Of a stretch of 64,000 bases of DNA, positions 17,597-26,501 are shown piece after piece. The first letter of the stretch is position 1, and each line of letters opens with the position of its first letter. The stretch is taken from positions 1 through 64,000 of the forward strand of contig CAVWBA010000015.1 of the NCBI GenBank assembly GCA_963753135.1, in the 5' to 3' direction. A model generated the notes under the pieces. The model had not been told where the DNA came from, did no database searches, and saw only the letters and a list, made by a program, of their open reading frames with translations. The translations under genes were made by a program, and so were the position numbers. The stretch is from Roseiarcus sp963753135 (GTDB lineage: Bacteria > Pseudomonadota > Alphaproteobacteria > Rhizobiales > Beijerinckiaceae).

Positions 17597-18844
17597 CTAA
17601 TGCTCGACGCTGTCGAACTTTCGCTTGTCGACCGGCGCGACATCGCGCAGCTGAACGGTCTCAGCTGACATCTTCTCGAGGGCGACCCTCGCCGCCACGT
17701 CGATATTGTGGATCAGATCGTCGATCTCGGCGTCGGTATGCAGGGGGCTCGTGGCCACCATGACCGTGCGGTTGAGGATCCCGAGCGAGCTTAAGCACAT
17801 GTCCGGCGAATAGTCTTTCCGCAAGCCCTGGTTCTGCGGCAGGTTGAACGGGTTCAGCGCCGGATGGGCGGCTCCTTCATGCGCAAGGACCGAGTCCCAC
17901 TGGGTGTAGGTGTGCCGGCCCGTCTTGCCCGAAATGACGCTCGGCTGCAGTTCGGTGAATCGGATGGCCGCCTCTTCGCTCGGCAGGAGATACATCACCT
18001 GCGTCGAGCACTCGTGCTCCGGGCTGTTCAAGGGCGTGGCTTTAAGACCGAGATTGCTGAGATGGCGGGTGCCGTCGAGGATGCGCCGCTTCTCGCTGCG
18101 CATCTTGTCGATCATGCCGTCGAGCCGGTCGAGCTGCGCGTTCAGCATCGCGCCCATGATCTCGGAAGCCCGCGCGCCGTTGCCGGCGAACGGCCTGATG
18201 CTGTCGCTTTTGCCCTGCCAGTAAAATCCGCAAGGGTCGATCGCGCAGCGCGCCCTCTCGGCGATCTTCGGGTCGCTGGTGGCGAGGCCGCCGCCTTCGC
18301 CGCTGGTGATGTTCTTGTAGTAGTTGAAGCTGAACGCGCCGGCGTGTCCGATCGAGCCGAGCTTCCGCCCCTTGTACGACCCGCCCACGCCCTGACAGCA
18401 ATCTTCGAGAACCTGGAGATTGTGCTCGCGGGCTAGCCCCATGATCGCGTCCATGTCGCAGGTCGCGCCCCACATGTGGACGGGGATGATCGCCTTGGTG
18501 TGCGGTCCGACGGCGCCGCGAATGGCCTTCGGCGAGATCGTGATGGTCTCGTCGACGTCGACGATCACCGGAATGGCGCCCACCGCCAGAACCGCTGTCG
18601 CCGTCGCCATATAGGTGTGGGCCGGAATGATGACTTCGTCGCCTGGGCCGACGCCCATGCCCGTCAAGCCCGCCACGAGCCCAAAGGTCCCGCTGGCCGA
18701 AAGAGCGAAATGATCGACGCCGAGGTAGGCGGCGTAGCGCTTCTCAAAGGTCGCGCACTGGCCCTCTTCGCCGTACCGGAAGAGTTTGCCCGATCGGATC
18801 ACCCGGGCGATCGCTTCGATTTCCTCCTCGCCGACGATATACAT
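17597..18844 (-). CDS. DegT/DnrJ/EryC1/StrS-family aminotransferase
   Basis: The 415-residue PLP enzyme has LSASGTFGLVAGL near residue 48, PAHTYMATATAVLAVGAIP, the Asp of LEDCCQGVGG, and the PLP lysine in FNYYKNITSGEGGG. The family adds amino groups to nucleotide-linked keto-sugars or to cyclitols. It follows livM by about 150 bases on the same strand and may share its transcript, but no other amino-sugar gene is near, so the real substrate is open. The length is at the upper end of the family (usually 370-400). Confidence 0.88.
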   Translation of the reverse strand: MYIVGEEEIEAIARVIRSGKLFRYGEEGQCATFEKRYAAYLGVDHFALSASGTFGLVAGLTGMGVGPGDEVIIPAHTYMATATAVLAVGAIPVIVDVDETITISPKAIRGAVGPHTKAIIPVHMWGATCDMDAIMGLAREHNLQVLEDCCQGVGGSYKGRKLGSIGHAGAFSFNYYKNITSGEGGGLATSDPKIAERARCAIDPCGFYWQGKSDSIRPFAGNGARASEIMGAMLNAQLDRLDGMIDKMRSEKRRILDGTRHLSNLGLKATPLNSPEHECSTQVMYLLPSEEAAIRFTELQPSVISGKTGRHTYTQWDSVLAHEGAAHPALNPFNLPQNQGLRKDYSPDMCLSSLGILNRTVMVATSPLHTDAEIDDLIHNIDVAARVALEKMSAETVQLRDVAPVDKRKFDSVEH

Positions 18845-18997
18845 GGCGTCAACTCCTGGCGCGTCTCAAGCCCATCAGTAGCGGAACTCCGCGACGAAAA
18901 AAGCGCCAATCCCCGGCTTTTGCGGGGAGCCACTTTCGTTTCGCGCCGAGAGGCCGTCCGCCGCTTCGGCAGCCACCGGCATGCAGCGATTGGCGTC

Positions 18998-19966
18998 TTA
19001 AAGCGACACCTTCGCCCGCGCGGCGAGTTCGCCCACGATACCCCGGCGGAAGGCCAGCACGCAGGCGACGAACACGACTCCCTGGATAACAGTCACCCAC
19101 TCGCCGAACTGGGCGAGATAGTTCTGCATCGCTACGACAATGAGGGCGCCGACCACCGGGCCATAGAATGTGCCCATGCCGCCGACCAGCGTCATCAGCA
19201 CGACTTCGCCCGAGGTCGCGAACGAGACGTCGGTCAGCGACGCATTCTGAACGACCAGCGCCTTGGTTGCGCCGGCGAGCCCCGCGATGACCGCCGACAA
19301 GACGAAGGCCGCGAGCTTGTATTGCAGCGCGCGATAGCCGAGCGAGACGGCGCGCGGCTCGTTTTCGCGGATGGCTTTGAGGATCTCGCCGAACGGCGAA
19401 TTGACTGCGCGCTGCACCACAAGAAAGCCAAACAGAAAGATCACCGCCACAAAGCAGTAGAGGATCCGGGGATTGCTGAGATCGATGAACCCGAGGGCCC
19501 GTCCTTGCGGGACCGCCTGGATGCCGTCCTCGCCGTGAGTGAACGGCGCCTCGACGCAGACAAAAAACACCATCTGGGAAAAAGCGACGGTGATCATCGC
19601 GAAGTAAATCCCGGCGCTGCGAATGGCGAGGGCTCCGGTGACGAACCCGAGGGCGGCGGAAGCAACGACGCCGACCGCGATCGCCGAGACGGGCTCCAAA
19701 CCCCATACTTTGGCGGCATGGGCGCAGACGTAGCTCGCGAGCCCGAAAAACATCGCGTGCCCAAGCGACAGAAGGTTGGCGTAACCAATCAGGAGATTGA
19801 ACGCGCAGGCGAACAGCGCAAAGCACATCGCCTGCATGACGAAGAACGGATAGGCGAAGAAGGGCGCCACCGCGATCAGGACGACCATGATCGCGAAGGC
19901 GATGGCGCTAACGCGTCGGTCCTCGCTCGTTATATCCGCCGGGGCGACTGAGGCCTCGATGTCCAT
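18998..19966 (-). CDS. livM: Branched-chain amino-acid-type ABC permease LivM
   Basis: This inner-membrane permease has about ten hydrophobic segments and family patches NLLIGYANLLSLGHAMFFG and the coupling loop AIRENEPRAVSLGYRALQYK. I chose ATG 19966, one base after the livH stop; ATG 19984 would overlap livH. It is the last of four leftward genes livG-livF-livH-livM. The name follows the family; the real solute may be another amino acid, an amide or urea. Confidence 0.9.
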   Translation of the reverse strand: MDIEASVAPADITSEDRRVSAIAFAIMVVLIAVAPFFAYPFFVMQAMCFALFACAFNLLIGYANLLSLGHAMFFGLASYVCAHAAKVWGLEPVSAIAVGVVASAALGFVTGALAIRSAGIYFAMITVAFSQMVFFVCVEAPFTHGEDGIQAVPQGRALGFIDLSNPRILYCFVAVIFLFGFLVVQRAVNSPFGEILKAIRENEPRAVSLGYRALQYKLAAFVLSAVIAGLAGATKALVVQNASLTDVSFATSGEVVLMTLVGGMGTFYGPVVGALIVVAMQNYLAQFGEWVTVIQGVVFVACVLAFRRGIVGELAARAKVSL

Positions 19967-19967
19967 A

Positions 19968-20870
19968 TCAGGCCGCCCGTCCAAACAAGCCAGTTGGTCG
20001 AATCAAGAGGACGATCGCCATGATGACGAACACCACCGTATTCGACGCCTCCGGGTAGAACACTTTCGTCAAGCCTTCGACGACGCCAAGCACGAAGCCG
20101 GTCAAGATCGAGCCGAGGATCGACCCCATGCCGCCGATCACCACGACCGCGAAGACAACGGCGATGATGTCCGCGCCCATGCCCGGACGGACCTGGTTGA
20201 TCGGCGCGGCCAAAACGCCGGCGAAAGCCGCAAGCGCGACGCCGAAGCCATAGGTGAGCGTGACCATGCGTGGCACGTTGATGCCGAAGGCGCGCACCAT
20301 GGTCGGGTTCTCGGTCGCTGCACGCAAATAGGCGCCGAGTTTGGTCTTCTCGATGATGAGCCAAGTCGCGAAGCACACCGCGGCCGAGGCGATGATCACC
20401 CAGCCGCGATAGACGGGCAGGAACATGAAGCCGAGATTATAGGCGCCGGTCAGCTGTTTGGGGATCGCGTAGGGCATGCCCGAGGCGCCATAATAGTTCT
20501 GGAACAGCCCCTGAATGACGAGCGCGAGGCCAAATGTGAGGAGCAGGCTGTAGAGCGGATCGAAGCCGGCGAGCCGCTTGAGGAACAGGCGCTCGGTGAT
20601 CGCCCCGATCGCGCCGACAATCAGCGGCGCGAGAATGAGGGCGAACCAATAATTGAGGCCTGTATATTGGAGGAGAAAATAGGCGGCGAACGCCCCCATC
20701 ATGTAGAAGGCGCCGTGGGCGAAATTGACGATGGTCAGCATGCCGAAAATGACGGCGAGCCCGAGGCTCAACAGCGCATAGAACGAGCCGTTGATCAGGC
20801 CGATCAGCAACTGACCGAACAGCTCCGGCATGCTGATCGTGTGGCCAAACAGGTTCACGGGCCAATCCAT
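19968..20870 (-). CDS. livH: Branched-chain amino-acid-type ABC permease LivH
   Basis: The 300-residue permease has eight or so membrane segments and the family motifs LINGSFYALLSLGLAVIFG, TIVNFAHGAFYM and, in the coupling loop, RAATENPTMVRAFGIN. ATG 20870 begins 17 bases after the livF stop. It is normal in length and intact. Confidence 0.9.
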   Translation of the reverse strand: MDWPVNLFGHTISMPELFGQLLIGLINGSFYALLSLGLAVIFGMLTIVNFAHGAFYMMGAFAAYFLLQYTGLNYWFALILAPLIVGAIGAITERLFLKRLAGFDPLYSLLLTFGLALVIQGLFQNYYGASGMPYAIPKQLTGAYNLGFMFLPVYRGWVIIASAAVCFATWLIIEKTKLGAYLRAATENPTMVRAFGINVPRMVTLTYGFGVALAAFAGVLAAPINQVRPGMGADIIAVVFAVVVIGGMGSILGSILTGFVLGVVEGLTKVFYPEASNTVVFVIMAIVLLIRPTGLFGRAA

Positions 20871-20886
20871 CGTTCGACAGGCGTCA

Positions 20887-21630
20887 TCACACCCCCAACG
20901 CCTCGTGCAGCCGGTCCATCCTGCCCTCCAATTCCGAGTTGGCGAAGGCGTCGATGATCCGGCCGTGCTCCATGACGAAGAACCGATCGGCCAGAGTCGA
21001 GGCGAAGCGGAAATTCTGCTCGACAAGCAGAATCGTGAATCCCTCGCGCTTAAGCTCCGCAATGGTGCGGCCGATCTGCTGGATGATGACCGGCGCGAGA
21101 CCTTCGGTCGGCTCGTCGAGCATCAGAAAGCGCGCGCCGGTCCGCAAGATGCGCGCAATCGCGAGCATTTGTTGCTCGCCTCCGGACAGCTTGCCGCCGC
21201 CGCTCATGAGCCGCTCGCGTAAGTTCGGAAAGAGTTGGAAGATGTGCTCCACGCTCATGGCGCCGGCTTTGGCGATTGCAGGCGGAAGAAACAAATTCTC
21301 CTTGACCGAGAGCGAGGCGAATATGGCCCGCTCTTCGGGGCAAAATGCGACGCCGCATCGGGCGATGCGGTCGATCGAGAGGCCGATAAGCTCCTTGCCG
21401 CCGAATACGACCGAACCTGTCCGCTTGCGGACGATACCCATGATCGCTTTTAGCGTTGTCGTCTTGCCGGCTCCGTTCCGTCCAAGGAGGGTCACGACCT
21501 CCCCCTCCCGCACGTCGAGATCGACGCCGTGCAGAATATGCGATTCGTTGTACCAGGCCTGCAGGCCCTTGACGCTGAGCACCGTCTTATCCGCCGCGGC
21601 GGGCGCCATGGCCAGAGCCGCCTCAGCCAT
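20887..21630 (-). CDS. livF: Branched-chain amino-acid-type ABC ATPase LivF
   Basis: The 247-residue ATPase shows Walker A GRNGAGKTT near residue 50, signature LSGGEQQMLAIARIL near 150, and Walker B FLMLDEPTEGLAP. The start overlaps the livG stop by eight bases, so translation is coupled. LivF pairs with LivG as a heterodimeric motor for the LivHM permeases. Confidence 0.93.
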   Translation of the reverse strand: MAEAALAMAPAAADKTVLSVKGLQAWYNESHILHGVDLDVREGEVVTLLGRNGAGKTTTLKAIMGIVRKRTGSVVFGGKELIGLSIDRIARCGVAFCPEERAIFASLSVKENLFLPPAIAKAGAMSVEHIFQLFPNLRERLMSGGGKLSGGEQQMLAIARILRTGARFLMLDEPTEGLAPVIIQQIGRTIAELKREGFTILLVEQNFRFASTLADRFFVMEHGRIIDAFANSELEGRMDRLHEALGV

Positions 21631-22372
21631 GCCCCACCCCGAGATAGGCCTGCTTCACCTCTTCGTTCTCCGACACCTCGCGATAGTCGCCCTCGGCCAG
21701 CACACGCCCGCGCGTCAGCACGGTGATGCGATCCGAGAGGTGGGCGACGACCTTAAGATTGTGCTCGACCATCAGGATGGTGCGGTTCGCCGCCACGCGG
21801 CGGATGAGATCGGCGGTGCGATCGATGTCCTCATGGCCCATGCCCGCCATCGGCTCGTCGAGCAGCATCATCTCGGGCTCGACGGCAAGCGTCGTCGCCA
21901 GCTCGAGGGCTCGCTTCCGCCCGTAAGAGATCTCGCCCGCCTTCGAATTGGCGAAGCCCGAAAGCCCGACGTCGTCGAGCAGCGCCAGCGCCCGGGGATT
22001 AAGCGGCTTGAGCGCAGACTTGGAGCGCCAGAAGTCAAACAAGTCGCCGCGTTTTCTCTGCAGCGCAATGCGAACGTTCTCGAGCGCAGTCAGATGAGGG
22101 AAGACCGCGGAAATCTGGAAGGAGCGAACGAGCCCGAGCCGCGCGACGTCCGCCGGTTTGAGACTGGTGATGTCGCGCCCGTTGAAGGAAATGCGACCGC
22201 CGGTCGGGGCGATGAATTTCGTCAGCATGTTGAAACAGGTGGTCTTGCCAGCGCCATTCGGGCCGATCAGCGCATGAATCGTCCCCCGCCGGACGCGCAA
22301 AGAAACATCGCTGACCGCGCGGAAGTCGCCGAAGCTCTTGCTCAGGCCTTCGGTGACAAGAATGTCGTCCAT
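21623..22372 (-). CDS. livG: Branched-chain amino-acid-type ABC ATPase LivG
   Basis: The 249-residue ATPase has Walker A GPNGAGKTTCFNML near residue 36, the signature region ISYGRKRALELATTL, and Walker B MMLLDEPMAGMG followed by VEHNLKVV. It is the first gene of the leftward livGFHM set. No gene for a periplasmic binding protein lies beside it in either direction, although these importers need one, so the binding protein must be encoded elsewhere. Confidence 0.93.
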   Translation of the reverse strand: MDDILVTEGLSKSFGDFRAVSDVSLRVRRGTIHALIGPNGAGKTTCFNMLTKFIAPTGGRISFNGRDITSLKPADVARLGLVRSFQISAVFPHLTALENVRIALQRKRGDLFDFWRSKSALKPLNPRALALLDDVGLSGFANSKAGEISYGRKRALELATTLAVEPEMMLLDEPMAGMGHEDIDRTADLIRRVAANRTILMVEHNLKVVAHLSDRITVLTRGRVLAEGDYREVSENEEVKQAYLGVGHG

Positions 22373-22520
22373 GCTTATTATCGCCGCCGGCCGAGCGCAT
22401 GCGGTTCCTCCCAGAAAGGCGAAAGTCTATCAAGCCGTTGGCGCGCCGCTTGTAAAGACTAAACACGAGGCCGCGGCCGCCTTGCGCCCCCTACTTTCGG
22501 CCAACCACGCGACTCTGCGA

Positions 22521-23519
22521 TTAGGGCCCGTCGTCGAGGCGGCGATTGTGCAGCCGGCGCTCCCAGTCGAGCGCCTGGCGGACGATGTCATCGAGATTGT
22601 CGCGGCTCGGCTTCCAGCCAAGCACGCTCCTCGCCCGGTCGGCCTTGGCTACAATGGCGGCAGGATCGCCCGCCCGCCGCGCGGAGACCACGACGGGAAA
22701 ATCAATCCCCGACACCCGTTTGACGACCTCGACGACCTCCTTGACCGTCTCTCCGTGCCCATAGCCGCAGTTGCACACTACGCTCGCGCCGCCGGCGCGC
22801 AGATAGGCGAGCGCGGCCAAATGCGCGTCGATGAGGTCGGTGACCTGGATATAATCGCGCACGCAGGTGCCGTCGCGGGTCGGATAGTCTTCACCGAAGA
22901 TCTCGATCTTCGAATGGATTCCGAGCGCCGTCTGGACGGCGCGCTTGATGAGATGGGTGGCGTTGGGCGTCGACTGGCCAAGACGCCCCTTGGGATCGGC
23001 GCCGGCGACATTGAAGTAGCGCAACGCGACATAGCGGAAATCGTACGCCCTGGACGCGTCCTCGAGCATCCATTCGACCATCAACTTGGACCGCCCGTAG
23101 GGCGAAATCGGCGCAAGCGGCGCTTCCTCGGACACCGCTTCGGCTCCAGTCTCTCCGTAAACCGCCGCGGTCGAGGAAAAGATGAATGTCTTCACCCCGC
23201 CATTGACCGCCGCATTGATCAGGCTGCGCGCGTTCGAAACGTTATTGAGATAGTAGCCGAGCGGATCGCGGACCAACTCAGGCACGACGATCTTGGCGGC
23301 GAAATGAGCGATTGCATCGACGGCATGCTCCTTGATCAGGCGCGCGACGAGGTCGGCGTCGCCCATGTCGCCGACCACGAGCTTCGCGCCTTCGGGCACA
23401 GCCCAGGCGAAGCCCGTGGAGAGATTGTCGAGAACGACGACCGTCTCGCCGGCGTCAATAAGGCCCAGAGCCATGTGGCCGCCAATGTAGCCGGCGCCGC
23501 CGGTCACCAGAACGCTCAT
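22521..23519 (-). CDS. galE: UDP-glucose 4-epimerase
   Basis: GalE interconverts UDP-glucose and UDP-galactose. It is a short-chain dehydrogenase fold with the NAD motif TGGAGYIGGH at residues 6-15, catalytic SSTAAVYG and the Y-x3-K in SPYGRSK. The 332 residues are normal. It is divergent from galU, whose product UDP-glucose is its substrate; about 150 bases separate the starts. The galactose-catabolic partners galK and galT lie 20 kb away and galT is broken, so here GalE most likely supplies UDP-galactose for envelope polysaccharide. Confidence 0.92.
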   Translation of the reverse strand: MSVLVTGGAGYIGGHMALGLIDAGETVVVLDNLSTGFAWAVPEGAKLVVGDMGDADLVARLIKEHAVDAIAHFAAKIVVPELVRDPLGYYLNNVSNARSLINAAVNGGVKTFIFSSTAAVYGETGAEAVSEEAPLAPISPYGRSKLMVEWMLEDASRAYDFRYVALRYFNVAGADPKGRLGQSTPNATHLIKRAVQTALGIHSKIEIFGEDYPTRDGTCVRDYIQVTDLIDAHLAALAYLRAGGASVVCNCGYGHGETVKEVVEVVKRVSGIDFPVVVSARRAGDPAAIVAKADRARSVLGWKPSRDNLDDIVRQALDWERRLHNRRLDDGP

Positions 23520-23667
23520 ACGGCAAGCCCCCTTCTTGCTCGGCCCAACGCCGAATTAGCGAAAAAAAGCCGCGTAGAACGGCTTGGCCGGAACTGATAG
23601 TCGGATATCAGGATTTCGCCAGCCTCGCCTCCCTTCCAACCTCCATCAACCGGGGAACCAAGCATCC

Positions 23668-24564
23668 ATGGACAAACCCATTCGCAAAGCCGTGCTGCCC
23701 GTCGCCGGTCTCGGCACGCGGTTTCTGCCTGCGACCAAGGCAATTCCCAAGGAGATGCTGACCGTGGTTGACCGGCCGATCCTTCAGCATGTCGTCGATG
23801 AGGCGCGCGAGGCGGGCATTGAGCATTTCATCTTCGTGACCGGGCGGAACAAGGCCGTCATCGAAGACCATTTCGATAACGCTTACGAACTGGAAGACAC
23901 GCTCAAGCGACGGGGGAAGGAGCGTGAATACGCGGCGCTCATGGCCGATCTCCCTCCGGCCGGCGCGGCCAGCTTCACGCGCCAGCAGGCGCCGCTGGGC
24001 CTCGGCCACGCCGTCTGGTGCGCGCGCGAGATCGTCGGCGCCGAACCCTTCGCGGTCCTGTTGCCGGATATGGTCACGAGGGCTGGATCCGATGGCGGAC
24101 GCTGCCTCGCCCAGTGCGTGGCGGCTTATGAGAGGCACGGCGGCAACATCATCGCGGTCGAAGAGGTCCCTCCCGCCGAGACCCATCAATACGGAATTGT
24201 CGGGGTTGGCGCTGACCACGGCGCCACTTTCGAGATCACCAAAATGGTCGAAAAGCCGAAGCAGGGAACGGCGCCTTCCAATCTGATTATTTCGGGACGC
24301 TACATTCTCCAGCCGGAGATTTTCCCAATCCTGGAGCAGGTCGAAAAGGGCGCTGGGGGCGAGATCCAATTGACGGACGGCATGATCGAACTCTCGCGCA
24401 AGCAGTCGTTCCATGGGGCGCGTTTCAACGGACGAACCTATGATTGCGGCTCGAAGCTTGGTTTTCTCAGCGCCAACCTCGCTTTCGCGCTCGACCGGAG
24501 CGATATCGCGCCCGGCCTTAAGGAGGTATTGCGCCAACTGGGCTTCACCGGGAAGGGCGGCTGA
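23668..24564 (+). CDS. galU: UTP-glucose-1-phosphate uridylyltransferase
   Basis: GalU makes UDP-glucose from UTP and glucose-1-phosphate. The nucleotidyltransferase signature VAGLGTRFLPATKAIPKEML lies at about residues 11-30, with DRPILQHVVDEA, the substrate loop KPKQGTAPSNL and GEIQLTDGM. I chose ATG 23668, which begins the conserved MDKPIRKAVLPVAG; longer starts add an unrelated leader. 298 residues is standard. It is divergent from galE and followed by kdsD. Confidence 0.95.
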   Translation: MDKPIRKAVLPVAGLGTRFLPATKAIPKEMLTVVDRPILQHVVDEAREAGIEHFIFVTGRNKAVIEDHFDNAYELEDTLKRRGKEREYAALMADLPPAGAASFTRQQAPLGLGHAVWCAREIVGAEPFAVLLPDMVTRAGSDGGRCLAQCVAAYERHGGNIIAVEEVPPAETHQYGIVGVGADHGATFEITKMVEKPKQGTAPSNLIISGRYILQPEIFPILEQVEKGAGGEIQLTDGMIELSRKQSFHGARFNGRTYDCGSKLGFLSANLAFALDRSDIAPGLKEVLRQLGFTGKGG

Positions 24565-24660
24565 CTGCGCCGCCGCCTGGTCAAGGGCCCGCCCAAGTCC
24601 GCGCTACGCTGAGCCCCTCAGCGCTCGCGACGTTTTCCAACTGGGCTCGCAAATGATAGA

Positions 24661-25662
24661 TTGCGGAAGATGATTCAGGAACAGACCAGCGCCCTCCTGT
24701 CGGCGCTCCGCACCATCGCCAACGAGCGCAAGGGCCTGGAAGCCCTCGATGAGGCGGTGCGGACCCAGCGCGACGGCGGACTTGGGGCCGCGTTCTCGGA
24801 AGCGGTCAAGACGATCTCGGCCGCGCCCGGTCGGGTCATCGTGACCGGCATTGGCAAGTCCGGCCATATCGCGCGCAAGATCGCCGCGACCCTCGCCTCG
24901 ACCGGAGAGCCTGCCTTCTTCGTCCATCCGGCCGAGGCTGCCCATGGCGATCTCGGCATGGTGCAGATCGGCGACGTTGTTCTGGCCATTTCCTGGTCCG
25001 GCGAGACGGCGGAACTGGCGGCGATCGTGACGTTCGCCAAGCGCTACGCCATTCCGTTGATCGCCATGACCGCTGAGGCCGACAGCACGCTCGGCCGCGA
25101 GGCCGATGTCTGCCTCACCATGCCAAGCGCGCCAGAGGCCAGCCCCAACGGTCTCGAAGCCCCGACTACCTCGACGACGATGCAGCTGGTCCTTGGTGAC
25201 GCCTTGGCGATTGCGCTGCTCGAGGGCCGCGGGTTCACCGCCCTCGACTTCCGCGCCCTTCATCCAGGCGGCAAGCTCGGGGCGAAACTCAAGCATGTGC
25301 GGGAAGTCATGCATACCGGCGACCGCGTGCCGCGCATTGATGCGAGCGCTCGAATGGCCGAGGCGATCGTCGAGATGACGTCGAAGGGCTTCGGCTGCGT
25401 CGCCGTATTCGAAGACGGCGGCGCACTTGCCGGCATCGTGACGGACGGCGATCTGCGTCGGCATCTGAGGCCTAGTTTCTCCCTCGACACCCGCGTCGGC
25501 GCCGTGATGACCCGGCGCCCGCGCACGATCGCGCCGGATGCGCTGGTCGCGGAGGCGCTCGAGCTGATCAGCCACAAGATCCAGGCGCTTCTGGTCGTCG
25601 AGCGCGGCCAGGTGATCGGCATCGTGAACTTTCACGATCTCATGCGCGTTGGGGCGTTCTGA
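24661..25662 (+). CDS. kdsD: Arabinose-5-phosphate isomerase (KdsD/KpsF)
   Basis: The enzyme turns ribulose-5-phosphate into arabinose-5-phosphate, the first step to KDO of lipopolysaccharide. It has a SIS domain at residues 35-175 (VTGIGKSGHIARKIAATLAS, SWSGETAEL, HPGGKLG) and two CBS domains from about residue 210 (GFGCVAVFEDGGALAGIVTD and the last 60 residues). The start is TTG 24661 or ATG 24670; neither has a strong ribosome site. 333 residues matches the family. It follows galU at about 100 bases and may be read with it. Confidence 0.92.
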   Translation: MRKMIQEQTSALLSALRTIANERKGLEALDEAVRTQRDGGLGAAFSEAVKTISAAPGRVIVTGIGKSGHIARKIAATLASTGEPAFFVHPAEAAHGDLGMVQIGDVVLAISWSGETAELAAIVTFAKRYAIPLIAMTAEADSTLGREADVCLTMPSAPEASPNGLEAPTTSTTMQLVLGDALAIALLEGRGFTALDFRALHPGGKLGAKLKHVREVMHTGDRVPRIDASARMAEAIVEMTSKGFGCVAVFEDGGALAGIVTDGDLRRHLRPSFSLDTRVGAVMTRRPRTIAPDALVAEALELISHKIQALLVVERGQVIGIVNFHDLMRVGAF

Positions 25663-25834
25663 GGGACGGCTGAGAATTCGCGCTTGCCGCCCCCGTGATC
25701 GGTTTTGGACGCGAGGCAGCGTTTTCAATGACTTGGGCGCCTATTTCTGTCCCTCCGTAACTCCGTCCCTCCCCCTCCAACGAATTTAATTCGCATTTGA
25801 TGCGTTAAATAATAAACAGCAGAGGAGCCGGGCG

Positions 25835-26092
25835 ATGGTCGATAAGACGAGCCGGATCGGCGAGATCGTCGAGGTCATGCTCAACACATGGGACTTGCCG
25901 GCCGATTGCAACGAGGGCGAACTCTTCACCTACGCCGAGACGCTTTACGATCGGATCATAGCTGGAGACAGCAAGGATAAGCTCTACGCTTACCTTTCCG
26001 AGGTGCAAGTCGACCACCTCGAAATGGCGAAATCCGATGCGTTCAGGGCGATCGTCGATCGGGCGGTCGAAGTCGCAAGCCAGCCGAGCTAG
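25835..26092 (+). CDS. Small conserved-looking cytoplasmic protein
   Basis: This 85-residue acidic protein has no signal or membrane segment. The text is helix-rich (IGEIVEVMLNTWDLP, ELFTYAETLYDRIIAGDSKD, AFRAIVDRAVEVA). The codon pattern is GC3-rich like its neighbours, which supports a real gene. The start, ATG 25835, follows AGAGGAG closely. I do not recognise a family. Confidence 0.6.
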   Translation: MVDKTSRIGEIVEVMLNTWDLPADCNEGELFTYAETLYDRIIAGDSKDKLYAYLSEVQVDHLEMAKSDAFRAIVDRAVEVASQPS

Positions 26093-26501
26093 CTAAGCGC
26101 CGGCGCGCATTTTCCTGAGCAGGCTGCTCCGGCAGGACCCTCTCCGCACTGTGTTATATTAGTCGGACACAGCCAGGCGCGCGTAGGCGCGCGCCAACGC
26201 GTTCGGGTTTTGCCGCCGACAGTCAAGGCTTCGAGATCAGATCTCAATCGAGACTAAATTTGAGATTCTGTGATGAAGCTCACAGTCTAATTTCAATCGT
26301 CGTTTATACTCGTGGCGTGGTGCGATCCAAATGGCGCCCGCGAGCGTTGCCGGTATCTTCAGGTAGGTATTTTTACCTATGGACAACGCGAATCAGCGGT
26401 CCGCAATCTCGATCCTCCGGGGACGTTGAGCACTAGGTCCGACTTCGAAACGCGCCATAAAAGGGAATTGCTTTTCTCCTTTACGAGTATGGAGCTCACC
26501 C
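26093..26501. promoter_or_regulatory. A+T-richer gene-free leader with palindromes
   Basis: These 409 bases precede the murein protein gene. They include a dense GC hairpin near 26174-26194, a near-perfect palindrome gagatcagatctc near 26237, and a perfect small hairpin TAGGTA/TACCTA at 26364-26369 and 26374-26379. GGAG stands ten bases before ATG 26502. The region is richer in A+T than the genes around it. A promoter and operators for the downstream gene are likely, but no regulator can be named. Confidence 0.4.
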
